Below, in pieces: positions 1-4,456 of a stretch of DNA of 7,863 nt. How positions within the stretch are numbered: the first letter of the stretch is position 1; each line of letters starts with the position of its first letter. Both the position numbers and the translations under genes were made by a program. The stretch comes from Bacteroidota bacterium (lineage in GTDB: Bacteria; Bacteroidota; Bacteroidia; Chitinophagales; Chitinophagaceae), in contig JAFAGR010000045.1 of the NCBI GenBank assembly GCA_023422565.1, positions 1 through 7,863 of the forward strand, given 5' to 3'. The notes below the pieces were generated by a model. That model saw only the letters and a program-made list of their open reading frames with translations, was not told where the DNA came from and made no database searches.

Positions 1-289
1 GGTGATCGCAGTGCACCGTACTGGGCACGGCATCTTTCGCGCGGCCCGATTGCATAATCTGCAAAAGTGCCATTTGGGCGGTAGCATCCTGCATCGCCAC
101 ACGGTCGGGAGCAAAATCCACATACGAACTACCTCGCTCATAAACCTCAGTGGCATTCCCGTTCCAAAGGTGGGCGTAAAGAATTTTTTCGGTGAGGGTC
201 AATGGTTTATCAACTACCTTTCTTGCTGCTTCAATTCTGCCTGCAAAATTCTCATAAACCTTCCTGATCATTTCTATATCAAAAGCCAT
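1..289 (-). CDS. acn: Aconitate hydratase, N-terminal 96 residues (cut by window edge)
   Basis: Aconitase interconverts citrate and isocitrate in the TCA cycle, in the cytoplasm, using a [4Fe-4S] cluster. The visible part covers the start of the catalytic domain. It has PLTLTEKILYAHL at residues 29-41, APDRVAMQDATAQMALLQ at 60-77 and VPSTVHCDH at 88-96, which match the conserved N-terminal blocks of mitochondrial-type aconitases, including the substrate-contacting Gln-Asp-Ala-Thr stretch. The cluster cysteines lie further on, outside the window. The ATG at 289 gives an N-terminus of the expected length and is preceded by an A/T-rich leader without a Shine-Dalgarno sequence, as usual in Bacteroidota. 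A -7 promoter box lies about 70 bases upstream at 362-369. The gene is divergent from the pspC-like gene. Identification of the family is firm; acn is used as a generic symbol. Confidence 0.93.
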   Translation of the reverse strand, partial: MAFDIEMIRKVYENFAGRIEAARKVVDKPLTLTEKILYAHLWNGNATEVYERGSSYVDFAPDRVAMQDATAQMALLQIMQSGRAKDAVPSTVHCDH

Positions 290-361
290 AACGAAATATT
301 TTTATATAAAAAGGGGATATGAATAGTGGAAGCTTCCTAATCTCTTCATTTCCAATTGCCG

Positions 362-369
362 CAAAATTA
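362..369 (-). promoter_or_regulatory. Bacteroidota -7 box for the aconitase gene
   Basis: On the minus strand this reads TAATTTTG, a full match to TAnnTTTG. It lies in a 14-base context, GACTAATTTTGCGG, that is repeated exactly upstream of kdsA (1973-1986). It would place the transcript start near 355 and leave a leader of roughly 65 bases. I found no clear -33 TTG. Confidence 0.6.
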
Positions 370-405
370 GTCAAAAATCAGGTTGAACTGCCTTAAAAAA
401 ATTCG

Positions 406-413
406 TAATTTTA
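406..413 (+). promoter_or_regulatory. Probable -7 box for the pspC-like gene
   Basis: TAATTTTA differs from TAnnTTTG only at the last base and lies 20 bases before the TTG start at 433. An in-frame TAG at 412-414 also limits how far upstream the gene can start. This is a weaker match than the other promoters in the window. Confidence 0.35.
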
Positions 414-432
414 GAATAGCAAATCGTTTACC

Positions 433-654
433 TTGAATCGATTCAAACACTTTATCGAGTGGCATGTTTTCGGCGTTTGTACAGCAATCGGTGAGAAAAT
501 GGGCATCGCCACCGGTACCATCCGCAAATATTTTATATATATATCTTTTCTTACTATGGGCTCCCCGCTCATAATTTATTTATTCGTTGCATTCTGGATG
601 AACGTAAAACGATACATTTTTCTCGGAAGAAGAAACCCGATTCGAAACTGGTAG
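433..654 (+). CDS. Small PspC-domain membrane protein
   Basis: A 73-residue protein that is almost entirely one PspC domain. Residues 14-25 (GVCTAIGEKMGI) correspond to the GVCaGiaeyfgi start of the family. Residues 33-57 form one hydrophobic membrane segment with the GSPLIIYL pattern, followed by a basic tail (KRYIFLGRRNP) expected on the cytoplasmic side. In enterobacteria PspC takes part in the phage-shock envelope stress response; the role of these stand-alone small versions in Bacteroidota is not established. The start is a TTG: no ATG or GTG lies between it and the upstream in-frame stop, and starting at the next ATG (residue 23) would remove half of the domain. The last codons, TGG TAG, are in register with the heptamer array that follows at 649. 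Confidence 0.82.
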   Translation: MNRFKHFIEWHVFGVCTAIGEKMGIATGTIRKYFIYISFLTMGSPLIIYLFVAFWMNVKRYIFLGRRNPIRNW

Positions 655-718
655 AAGTCAGTTGGTAGTTGGTAGTTGGTAGTTGGTATTTGGTAGTTTC
701 TAGTTTGTAGTTCCTAGT
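649..718 (+). repeat. Heptamer array, unit TGGTAGT
   Basis: Ten consecutive 7-base units in strict register: TGGTAGA, AGTCAGT, TGGTAGT three times, TGGTATT, TGGTAGT, TTCTAGT, TTGTAGT, TCCTAGT. The first unit contains the final Trp codon and the TAG stop codon of the pspC-like gene. Confidence 0.9.
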
Positions 719-744
719 TTGATTCAGGATTTAACTATAACGAC

Positions 745-786
745 GAACCAGGAACCAGGAACCAACAACCAGGAACTACGACCAGT
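745..786 (+). repeat. Heptamer array, unit GAACCAG
   Basis: Six 7-base units: GAACCAG twice, GAACCAA, CAACCAG, GAACTAC, GACCAGT. It is A/C-rich, whereas the preceding array is G/T-rich, and partly complementary to it: GTAGTTCCT at 707-715 pairs perfectly with AGGAACTAC at 771-779. A large hairpin could therefore form downstream of the pspC-like gene. Confidence 0.85.
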
Positions 787-1113
787 TTAGATGGTAGTTA
801 TTGCTGGCCGGGGAAAGTTTTAGGTAATTTTCCGAAAGCCTCTGCTACTGTACAATTTTAAGGAGCTGATAAGTTAGAAGGCTTGGCTTCCGGATGTAAA
901 AGATGTTTCACACGAGGAAACGAAGAAATACAAAGGCCACGAAGATGACTGAAAAAATTACGGAACCATTCATCGCTCTGTGGACCTCTGTTCCTTAGTG
1001 GATCTCCGTGTTATTGTGCTCTTCAACGCCGGATAAACTCCAAAATTCTGAAGAAACCTGGAATTGAATACGATTTTCTAAATTTAACCGGACAACGTTT
1101 TTCAGGCATTGAC
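787..1113. other. Gene-free spacer with a second repeat family
   Basis: I see no convincing coding sequence here. At 911-946 a degenerate pattern with a period of about 9-10 bases occurs (CACGAGG, ACGAAGA, ACAAAGG, CCACGAAG). At 976-1024 the same kind of pattern lies in the opposite orientation (on the minus strand CACGGAG, CCACTAAGG, ACAGAGG, CCACAGAG). The two halves are about 30 bases apart and form an imperfect inverted pair. The stretches 787-910 and 1025-1113 hold nothing I can recognise. Confidence 0.5.
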
Positions 1114-1146
1114 AAACTACAAACTACAAACTACAAACTACAAACT
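1114..1146 (+). repeat. Heptamer array, unit AAACTAC, overlapping the kdsA 3' end
   Basis: Four AAACTAC units (1114-1141) and a partial AAACT. On the minus strand, the coding strand of kdsA, this reads GTAGTTT. The kdsA TAG stop at 1138-1140 and its last two codons (Ser-Leu) lie inside the array. The same unit occurs again at 3135-3162. Confidence 0.9.
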
Positions 1147-1971
1147 TCTCTCCACCACCGCTTCCCTTATCCTCACCAGCTTTTCCAGCAAGCCTTCCAG
1201 TTTATCGAGATGCAACATGTTCGCGCCATCGCTTTTTGCTTCGGAAGGTTTAGGATGTGTTTCAATAAAAAGACCGTCAGCACCGGTGGCTATCGCGGCT
1301 TTGGCTATGGTTTCTATAAGCGCGGGATTTCCGCCGGTTACGCCCGAAGTTTGATTGGGTTGTTGAAGCGAATGTGTACAATCCATAATTACCGGCACAT
1401 GAAGTTCACGCATCCAGGTAATGTTACGATAATCTACAACAAGGTCAGTATACCCGAAACTGTTACCGCGTTCGGTAAGCCAAACCCTATCATTGCCTGC
1501 GTTTCTAACTTTCTCTACGGCAAACTTCATGGATTGTCCGCTGAGGAATTGCCCTTTTTTTACGTTAACTATTTTGCCTGTTTTGGCCGCGGCTTCAAGC
1601 AGGTCGGTCTGTCTCGAAAGAAAGGCGGGGATCTGTAACACATCGGCATATTCGGCGGCCATCGCGGCTTCTTCATGCGCATGAATATCTGTGGTAACAG
1701 GAAGGCCATAATGCTTCCCCGTTTTTTGGAGAAGTGATAAAGCCTTTTCATCACCGATTCCCGTGAAAGATCCGGCGCTGGTGCGGTTTGCCTTGCGGTA
1801 TGATGCTTTGAATATGTATGGAATACCAAACTCTTTACAAAGTGAATACACTTTGTCTGCGATCTGAAAAACCATGTCTTCATTTTCCACCACGCAAGGG
1901 CCCGCGATCAGAAAAAAATTCCTTTCATTATAGTTTTGTCCGGCGAAAAGTTCCTGCATGTATTTTTCCAT
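1138..1971 (-). CDS. kdsA: 3-deoxy-8-phosphooctulonate synthase (Kdo-8-phosphate synthase)
   Basis: KdsA condenses phosphoenolpyruvate with arabinose 5-phosphate to make Kdo-8-phosphate for the LPS inner core, in the cytoplasm. The 277 residues form one TIM barrel of normal family length. Visible blocks are IAGPCVVEN (22-30), IFKASYRKANRTS (53-65), LQIPAFLSRQTDLLEA (112-127), VNVKKGQF (135-142), MDCTHSLQQP (196-205) and GLFIETHP (233-240). Cys26 sits where the E. coli metal-independent enzyme has Asn; with His200, Glu237 and Asp248 it supplies the four ligands expected of the metal-dependent class. This class assignment is inferred from family knowledge. The ATG at 1971 lies only 4 bases from a -7 box, so either the mRNA is essentially leaderless or translation starts at Met5 (1959). 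The 3' end runs into a heptamer array that supplies the stop codon. Divergent from the threonine dehydrogenase gene. Confidence 0.95.
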   Translation of the reverse strand: MEKYMQELFAGQNYNERNFFLIAGPCVVENEDMVFQIADKVYSLCKEFGIPYIFKASYRKANRTSAGSFTGIGDEKALSLLQKTGKHYGLPVTTDIHAHEEAAMAAEYADVLQIPAFLSRQTDLLEAAAKTGKIVNVKKGQFLSGQSMKFAVEKVRNAGNDRVWLTERGNSFGYTDLVVDYRNITWMRELHVPVIMDCTHSLQQPNQTSGVTGGNPALIETIAKAAIATGADGLFIETHPKPSEAKSDGANMLHLDKLEGLLEKLVRIREAVVERSL

Positions 1972-1975
1972 CCCG

Positions 1976-1983
1976 CAAAATTA
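1976..1983 (-). promoter_or_regulatory. Bacteroidota -7 box for kdsA
   Basis: On the minus strand TAATTTTG, a full TAnnTTTG match, followed by CGGG and then the ATG. The 14 bases GACTAATTTTGCGG are identical to those upstream of the aconitase gene. With the usual spacing, the transcript would start at or very near the annotated start codon. Confidence 0.6.
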
Positions 1984-2011
1984 GTCATTCATTTTTAGCC
2001 GTTGAATGATA

Positions 2012-2019
2012 TACTTTTG
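2012..2019 (+). promoter_or_regulatory. Bacteroidota -7 box for the threonine dehydrogenase gene
   Basis: TACTTTTG matches TAnnTTTG and lies 17 bases before the ATG at 2037, giving a leader of roughly a dozen bases. It is divergent from the kdsA -7 box, with 28 bases between the two, so the upstream halves of the two promoters must overlap. Confidence 0.6.
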
Positions 2020-2036
2020 CTGCTCAAAACATTGCC

Positions 2037-2981
2037 ATGACCAGGGAAAAAATTTTAGTGATAGGAGCAAGCGGACAAATCGGCGTTGAACTTACATTAG
2101 CTCTAAGAAAAATGTATGGCGATGCAAATGTGATAGCTTCTGATTTGCGCGAACAAAACGCGCTATTAAAAGGTAGCGGGCCCTATGTAAGCCTTGATGT
2201 GATGAATAAGGAAATGTTGCATGTACAGGTAGTTCGCCAGGGCATCACGCAGATCTATTTGCTGGCGGCGATCCTTTCGGCAACCGGTGAAAAAAATCCA
2301 TCGCTTGCCTGGCATTTGAATATGCAGGGGCTGCTAAACGTGCTTGATATTGCGAAGGAAGAAGGCCTGCATAAAGTGTATTGGCCAAGCAGCATCGCCG
2401 TGTTTGGTCCAACATCACCCCGGCAGAATTGTCCGCAGCAAACCGTTATCGAACCCACTACGGTTTATGGAATAAGTAAGTACGCCGGTGAATTCTGGTG
2501 CAATTATTATTTCAACAGGTATGGCATTGATGTTCGCAGTCTCCGTTATCCCGGGCTGATCTCTTATAAAAGCGCTCCCGGCGGAGGGACTACAGATTAT
2601 GCGGTGGAGATCTATCATTCGGCCAAAAAAAATGAACCGTATGAATGTTTTTTAAAGGAAGACACATACCTGCCGATGATGTACATGCCCGATGCGATCC
2701 GCGCCACGATTGAGTTGATGGAGGCGGATTCAAAGAATATAAAGGTTCGTACCTCCTATAACGTTTCTGCGATGAGCTTTTCGCCTGCAGAAATTACAAA
2801 GTCGATTCAAAAAGAAGTGCCGGGTTTCACCACCACCTATAAGCCGGATTACCGCCAGGCCATTGCAGACAGCTGGCCGCAAAGTATTGATGACTCCGTA
2901 GCGCGTGAAGAATGGAATTGGAATGAGGAGTTTAACCTCGATGCAATGACGAAAGATATGTTGGCGAACCTCGCGGAATAA
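2037..2981 (+). CDS. tdh: L-threonine 3-dehydrogenase, SDR (epimerase-like) type
   Basis: This enzyme oxidises L-threonine to 2-amino-3-ketobutyrate with NAD+, which is then cleaved to glycine and acetyl-CoA by a partner ligase not present here. The 314 residues are an extended short-chain dehydrogenase fold. The cofactor motif is GASGQIG (10-16), and Asp36 at the end of the second strand favours NAD over NADP. The catalytic set is Ser118/Ser119, Tyr144 and Lys148 (YGISK). Blocks that separate this family from sugar epimerases are RYPGLISYK (170-178), PGGGTTDYAV (181-190), LPMMYMPDAIRATIELMEA (212-230) and DYRQAIADSWPQSIDD (271-286). These agree with the animal and Flavobacterium SDR threonine dehydrogenases, which are unrelated to the zinc-dependent E. 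coli Tdh. A leaderless-like short 5' region and a heptamer array right after the stop flank the gene. Confidence 0.92.
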   Translation: MTREKILVIGASGQIGVELTLALRKMYGDANVIASDLREQNALLKGSGPYVSLDVMNKEMLHVQVVRQGITQIYLLAAILSATGEKNPSLAWHLNMQGLLNVLDIAKEEGLHKVYWPSSIAVFGPTSPRQNCPQQTVIEPTTVYGISKYAGEFWCNYYFNRYGIDVRSLRYPGLISYKSAPGGGTTDYAVEIYHSAKKNEPYECFLKEDTYLPMMYMPDAIRATIELMEADSKNIKVRTSYNVSAMSFSPAEITKSIQKEVPGFTTTYKPDYRQAIADSWPQSIDDSVAREEWNWNEEFNLDAMTKDMLANLAE

Positions 2982-2983
2982 GA

Positions 2984-3081
2984 CGTTAAGGTGCAGGCAG
3001 CATGGAGCAGGTGAGAAGGTGCAAGGTGCAAGTTACAAGGTGCAGGCTTTAAGGTGCTAGCTACAAGGTTTAGGCTGCAGG
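2984..3081 (+). repeat. Heptamer array, unit GTGCAAG / GTGCAGG
   Basis: Fourteen degenerate 7-base units starting 3 bases after the threonine dehydrogenase stop: CGTTAAG, GTGCAGG, CAGCATG, GAGCAGG, TGAGAAG, GTGCAAG twice, TTACAAG, GTGCAGG, CTTTAAG, GTGCTAG, CTACAAG, GTTTAGG, CTGCAGG. The same family lies in reverse orientation at 7790-7863. Confidence 0.85.
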
Positions 3082-3134
3082 GGTTTGAGAAAGATTCATT
3101 TCGTCCGTAAAGTTGCCAAAGTCCCTGGAATTAA

Positions 3135-3162
3135 AAACTACAAACTATAAACTACAAACTAA
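3135..3162 (+). repeat. Heptamer array, unit AAACTAC
   Basis: Units AAACTAC, AAACTAT, AAACTAC, AAACTAA in register. The last unit merges with the A-run of the following terminator stem. The unit is identical to that of the array at the kdsA 3' end. Confidence 0.85.
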
Positions 3163-3192
3163 AAAAACTCCCGCTGAATCGGGAGTTTTTTT
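3161..3192 (+). terminator. Rho-independent terminator, usable in both directions
   Basis: A perfect 13-bp stem: seven A and CTCCCG, a six-base loop CTGAAT, then CGGGAG and seven T. It would end transcription from the threonine dehydrogenase gene. On the minus strand it stands directly after a copy of the tRNA-Leu 3' end, so it may once have been a tRNA terminator. Confidence 0.9.
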
Positions 3193-3209
3193 GTGCCCAG
3201 GACTGGATT
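3187..3209 (-). repeat. Partial copy of the tRNA-Leu 3' end
   Basis: These 23 bases are identical to 3469-3491. They include GTGCCCAGGACTGGATT, which on the minus strand is the 3' acceptor strand, discriminator and part of the T-arm of the tRNA-Leu gene, plus the adjoining terminator T-run. The copy breaks off within the T-loop. The two copies are offset by 282 bases and enclose the two 123-bp units. Confidence 0.85.
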
Positions 3210-3326
3210 GCTTGCGCGATCCGGGTATCCGCGCGTGGGCCTCAAAAAACCTTGCCGCGTTGCGGCTGGTTTTTCTATTCCGTCTGCTTATGCGAGCAAG
3301 CTCGCAACACCGCCGAAATAGAAAAA
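3204..3326. repeat. 123-bp two-hairpin element, copy A
   Basis: This copy matches copy B at 121 of 123 positions (differences at 3227 and 3234). It holds a terminator-like hairpin (AAAAACC 3245-3251 with GGTTTTT 3268-3274, and an inner CCGC/GCGG stem). It also holds a long imperfect hairpin running from TTTTTCTATT (3270-3279) to AATAGAAAAA (3317-3326), centred on TGCGAGC-AA-GCTCGCA (3291-3306). The two hairpins share the T-run, so they exclude each other. The first six bases overlap the tRNA-end copy. Open frames crossing it are low-complexity and not credible as proteins. Confidence 0.85.
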
Positions 3327-3327
3327 T

Positions 3328-3450
3328 TGGATTGCTTGCGCGATCCGGGTGTCCGCGAGTGGGCCTCAAAAAACCTTGCCGCGTTGCGGCTGGTTTTTCT
3401 ATTCCGTCTGCTTATGCGAGCAAGCTCGCAACACCGCCGAAATAGAAAAA
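3328..3450. repeat. 123-bp two-hairpin element, copy B
   Basis: A tandem direct copy of the previous element at an offset of 124 bases, with G at 3351 and A at 3358 as the only differences. Its final AAAAA runs into the A-tract of the tRNA-Leu terminator, so the element boundary lies exactly at that terminator. REP/BIME-like elements have similar paired hairpins, but I do not recognise a named family. Confidence 0.85.
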
Positions 3451-3474
3451 CCTTCAGTAAACTGAAGGTTTTTT
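3446..3474 (-). terminator. Terminator of tRNA-Leu
   Basis: The stem is CCTTCAG / CTGAAGG with loop TAAA, extended by A5/T5 tracts. Its minus-strand copy starts two bases after the tRNA 3' end, ending transcription of the tRNA. The stem also works in the plus direction. Confidence 0.85.
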
Positions 3475-3475
3475 G

Positions 3476-3559
3476 TGCCCAGGACTGGATTCGAACCAGC
3501 ACATCCTTGCGAACGCTGCGACCTGAACACAGTGCGTCTACCAATTTCGCCACCTGGGC
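3476..3559 (-). tRNA. tRNA-Leu, anticodon CAG
   Basis: An 84-base class II tRNA. The acceptor stem is GCCCAGG / CCTGGGC with discriminator A. The D-arm is GCG-AAATTGGTAGA-CGC. The anticodon arm is CTGTG-TTCAGGT-CGCAG, with anticodon CAG at 3525-3523 reading CUG. The long variable arm has stem CGTTC/GGATG and loop GCAA. The T-arm is GCTGG-TTCGAAT-CCAGT. CCA is not encoded. A -7 box lies 12 bases upstream and a terminator directly downstream, so the gene stands alone. Part of its 3' end is duplicated at 3187-3209. Protein-like readings of this gene are artefacts. Confidence 0.97.
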
Positions 3560-3571
3560 ATTCAGGGGATG

Positions 3572-3579
3572 CAAATGTA
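3572..3579 (-). promoter_or_regulatory. Bacteroidota -7 box for tRNA-Leu
   Basis: On the minus strand TACATTTG, a full TAnnTTTG match, ending 12 bases before the tRNA 5' end at 3559. Confidence 0.65.
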
Positions 3580-3597
3580 TTAAAACTTCGGTTTTAA
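3580..3597. promoter_or_regulatory. Palindrome between divergent promoters
   Basis: TTAAAAC-TTCG-GTTTTAA is a perfect 7-bp inverted repeat around a TTCG loop. It abuts the tRNA-Leu -7 box and lies 17 bases from the response-regulator -7 box. It could be an operator or simply an A/T-rich upstream element. Confidence 0.35.
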
Positions 3598-3614
3598 AAA
3601 AATGCAGAACCCAT

Positions 3615-3622
3615 TATCTTTG
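3615..3622 (+). promoter_or_regulatory. Bacteroidota -7 box for the response regulator
   Basis: TATCTTTG is a full TAnnTTTG match. It ends 20 bases before the GTG start at 3643, for a leader of about 15 bases. Confidence 0.65.
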
Positions 3623-3642
3623 CAAGCCTCTAAATTGAAAAC

Positions 3643-4029
3643 GTGAACAAGAACCTGGTTATTTATGCTGACGACGATGCCGACGACCGGCTGTTGCTGG
3701 CAGACGCTTTCGAACGTGTAAGCAAAGAATACGAAATTGAATTGCTGTGCGACGGCATCGCGGTTATTGATTACCTGGAAGAAAAAACACCGCCGATGCC
3801 CTGCCTGCTTATTCTCGACCTGAATATGCCGGGACTAAGCGGAACCGAAGTAATGGAAAAAGTGAAACGCGATAATCGTTATGAAAATCTGCCGATAGTT
3901 GCTTTTACCACTTCCTCCAGCCCGGCAGACCGGCTGGCCTGCTCTGCTTTCGGTGTGGAAATGTTCACCAAACCCAGCGACCTTAAAGAGTTTGAAGCCA
4001 CAGCAAAAAAACTGCTGACCTTCTGCTGA
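3643..4029 (+). CDS. Single-domain response regulator (receiver domain only)
   Basis: A 128-residue CheY-like receiver that takes a phosphoryl group from a histidine kinase and has no output domain, so it should act by protein contact. The acidic pocket is Asp10-Asp11-Asp12 (YADDDADDR, 8-16), the phosphorylated residue is Asp59 in LLILDLNMPGLSG (55-67), the switch threonine is Thr89 or Thr90 (VAFTTSSSP), and the conserved lysine is Lys110 (FTKPS). The DDDADDR start is typical of Rcp1-like receivers common in Bacteroidota, which often pair with phytochrome or hybrid kinases. No kinase gene is next to it. The GTG start fits the promoter spacing and begins exactly at the first beta strand. It is divergent from tRNA-Leu, and repeat arrays begin right behind its stop. 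Confidence 0.93.
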   Translation: MNKNLVIYADDDADDRLLLADAFERVSKEYEIELLCDGIAVIDYLEEKTPPMPCLLILDLNMPGLSGTEVMEKVKRDNRYENLPIVAFTTSSSPADRLACSAFGVEMFTKPSDLKEFEATAKKLLTFC

Positions 4030-4033
4030 GTGG

Positions 4034-4075
4034 AAGAGTTATGGGTTATGAGTTTTGAGTTGTGAGTTATGGGCG
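4034..4075 (+). repeat. Heptamer array, unit AGTTATG
   Basis: Units AGTTATG, GGTTATG, AGTTTTG, AGTTGTG and AGTTATG occupy 4037-4071 in register, with degenerate edges. It starts within ten bases of the response-regulator stop codon. Confidence 0.8.
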
Positions 4076-4088
4076 ATTATTTACAATA

Positions 4089-4198
4089 AACTACGAACCA
4101 GGAACTACGAACCAGTAACTACGAACCAGTAACTACGAACCAGGAACTACAAACCAGGAACTACGAACCAGGAACTATAAACCAGCAACTACAAACTA
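4089..4198 (+). repeat. 14-bp tandem array, unit AACTACGAACCAGG
   Basis: Seven full 14-base units and one partial in strict register, with only a few substitutions (AACCAGT, AACTACA, AACTATA, AACCAGC). Each unit is two related heptamers, AACTACG and AACCAGG. There are no unique spacers, so it is not a CRISPR array. Confidence 0.93.
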
Positions 4199-4233
4199 AC
4201 TGTTAATTCCCATCCCGTCTTCTTATTTTGTCA

Positions 4234-4241
4234 TATGTTTG
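4234..4241 (+). promoter_or_regulatory. Bacteroidota -7 box without an obvious gene
   Basis: TATGTTTG is a full TAnnTTTG match. It would start a transcript near 4246-4248, about 295 bases upstream of the glutamate-synthase-like gene. The transcript could be a long leader, a small RNA, or the mRNA of the doubtful small frame at 4247. Confidence 0.45.
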
Positions 4242-4246
4242 CATCC

Positions 4247-4417
4247 GTGAAAGACATCCTGATCATATCGAATCCTGGTTTCGGGGAAAAATTTTTCCCG
4301 GTAAACCTGTGCGATTGCTTTACAGGATCTTTTCCCGAATTCGTACCGTTTTGCGCTCACCTGTACGATTATTCCACATCTAAGGACTTTCATTTTTCGG
4401 GAGCAGGCTGTAAATAA
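4247..4417 (+). CDS. Doubtful small open frame, 56 residues
   Basis: An open frame beginning with GTG at 4247, exactly where a transcript from the -7 box at 4234-4241 would begin, so it would be leaderless. The longer version starting at 4235 is unlikely because that ATG lies inside the promoter box. The peptide begins MKDILIISNPGF, has no membrane segment or signal peptide, contains four cysteines, and resembles no family I know. Its stop codon lies in the loop of a possible hairpin (CGGGAGC 4398-4404 with GCTCCCG 4418-4424). It may be chance. Confidence 0.2.
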   Translation: MKDILIISNPGFGEKFFPVNLCDCFTGSFPEFVPFCAHLYDYSTSKDFHFSGAGCK

Positions 4418-4456
4418 GCTCCCGCTCCGGGCTTTTAACTCCCACTTTTAAGTTAC

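Noticed and set aside
2..322. Plus-strand open frame of 106 residues
   Set aside because: It is antisense to the clearly conserved aconitase N-terminus.
1109..1684. Plus-strand open frames 1109-1354, 1210-1638 and 1493-1684
   Set aside because: They lie antisense within kdsA, and the first begins in the heptamer array.
3187..3491. Integrated genomic island at tRNA-Leu
   Set aside because: The bracketed segment is under 300 bases and holds no integrase or cargo; it is treated as a repeat element or duplication scar instead.
3275..3574. Minus-strand open frame over tRNA-Leu and the repeat (contains AQVAKLVDALCSGRSVRKDV)
   Set aside because: This is the well-known false protein obtained by translating a tRNA-Leu gene; the remainder is translated repeat.
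3113..3638. Plus-strand open frames 3113-3445 and 3252-3638 and minus-strand frame 3145-3369
   Set aside because: They only translate the duplicated 123-bp element, terminators and tRNA; the same peptide occurs twice and there is no domain or promoter.
4089..4198. CRISPR array
   Set aside because: The period is 14 bases with no unique spacers, and no cas genes are present.
4235..4417. 60-residue frame starting at the ATG at 4235
   Set aside because: The ATG is part of the TATGTTTG promoter box, so it would not be in the transcript; only the shorter GTG version is kept, with low confidence.
4398..4437. Terminator after the small frame (CGGGAGC / GCTCCCG)
   Set aside because: The loop is 13 bases and the T-run (TTTT) does not directly follow the stem, so it is not a convincing terminator.
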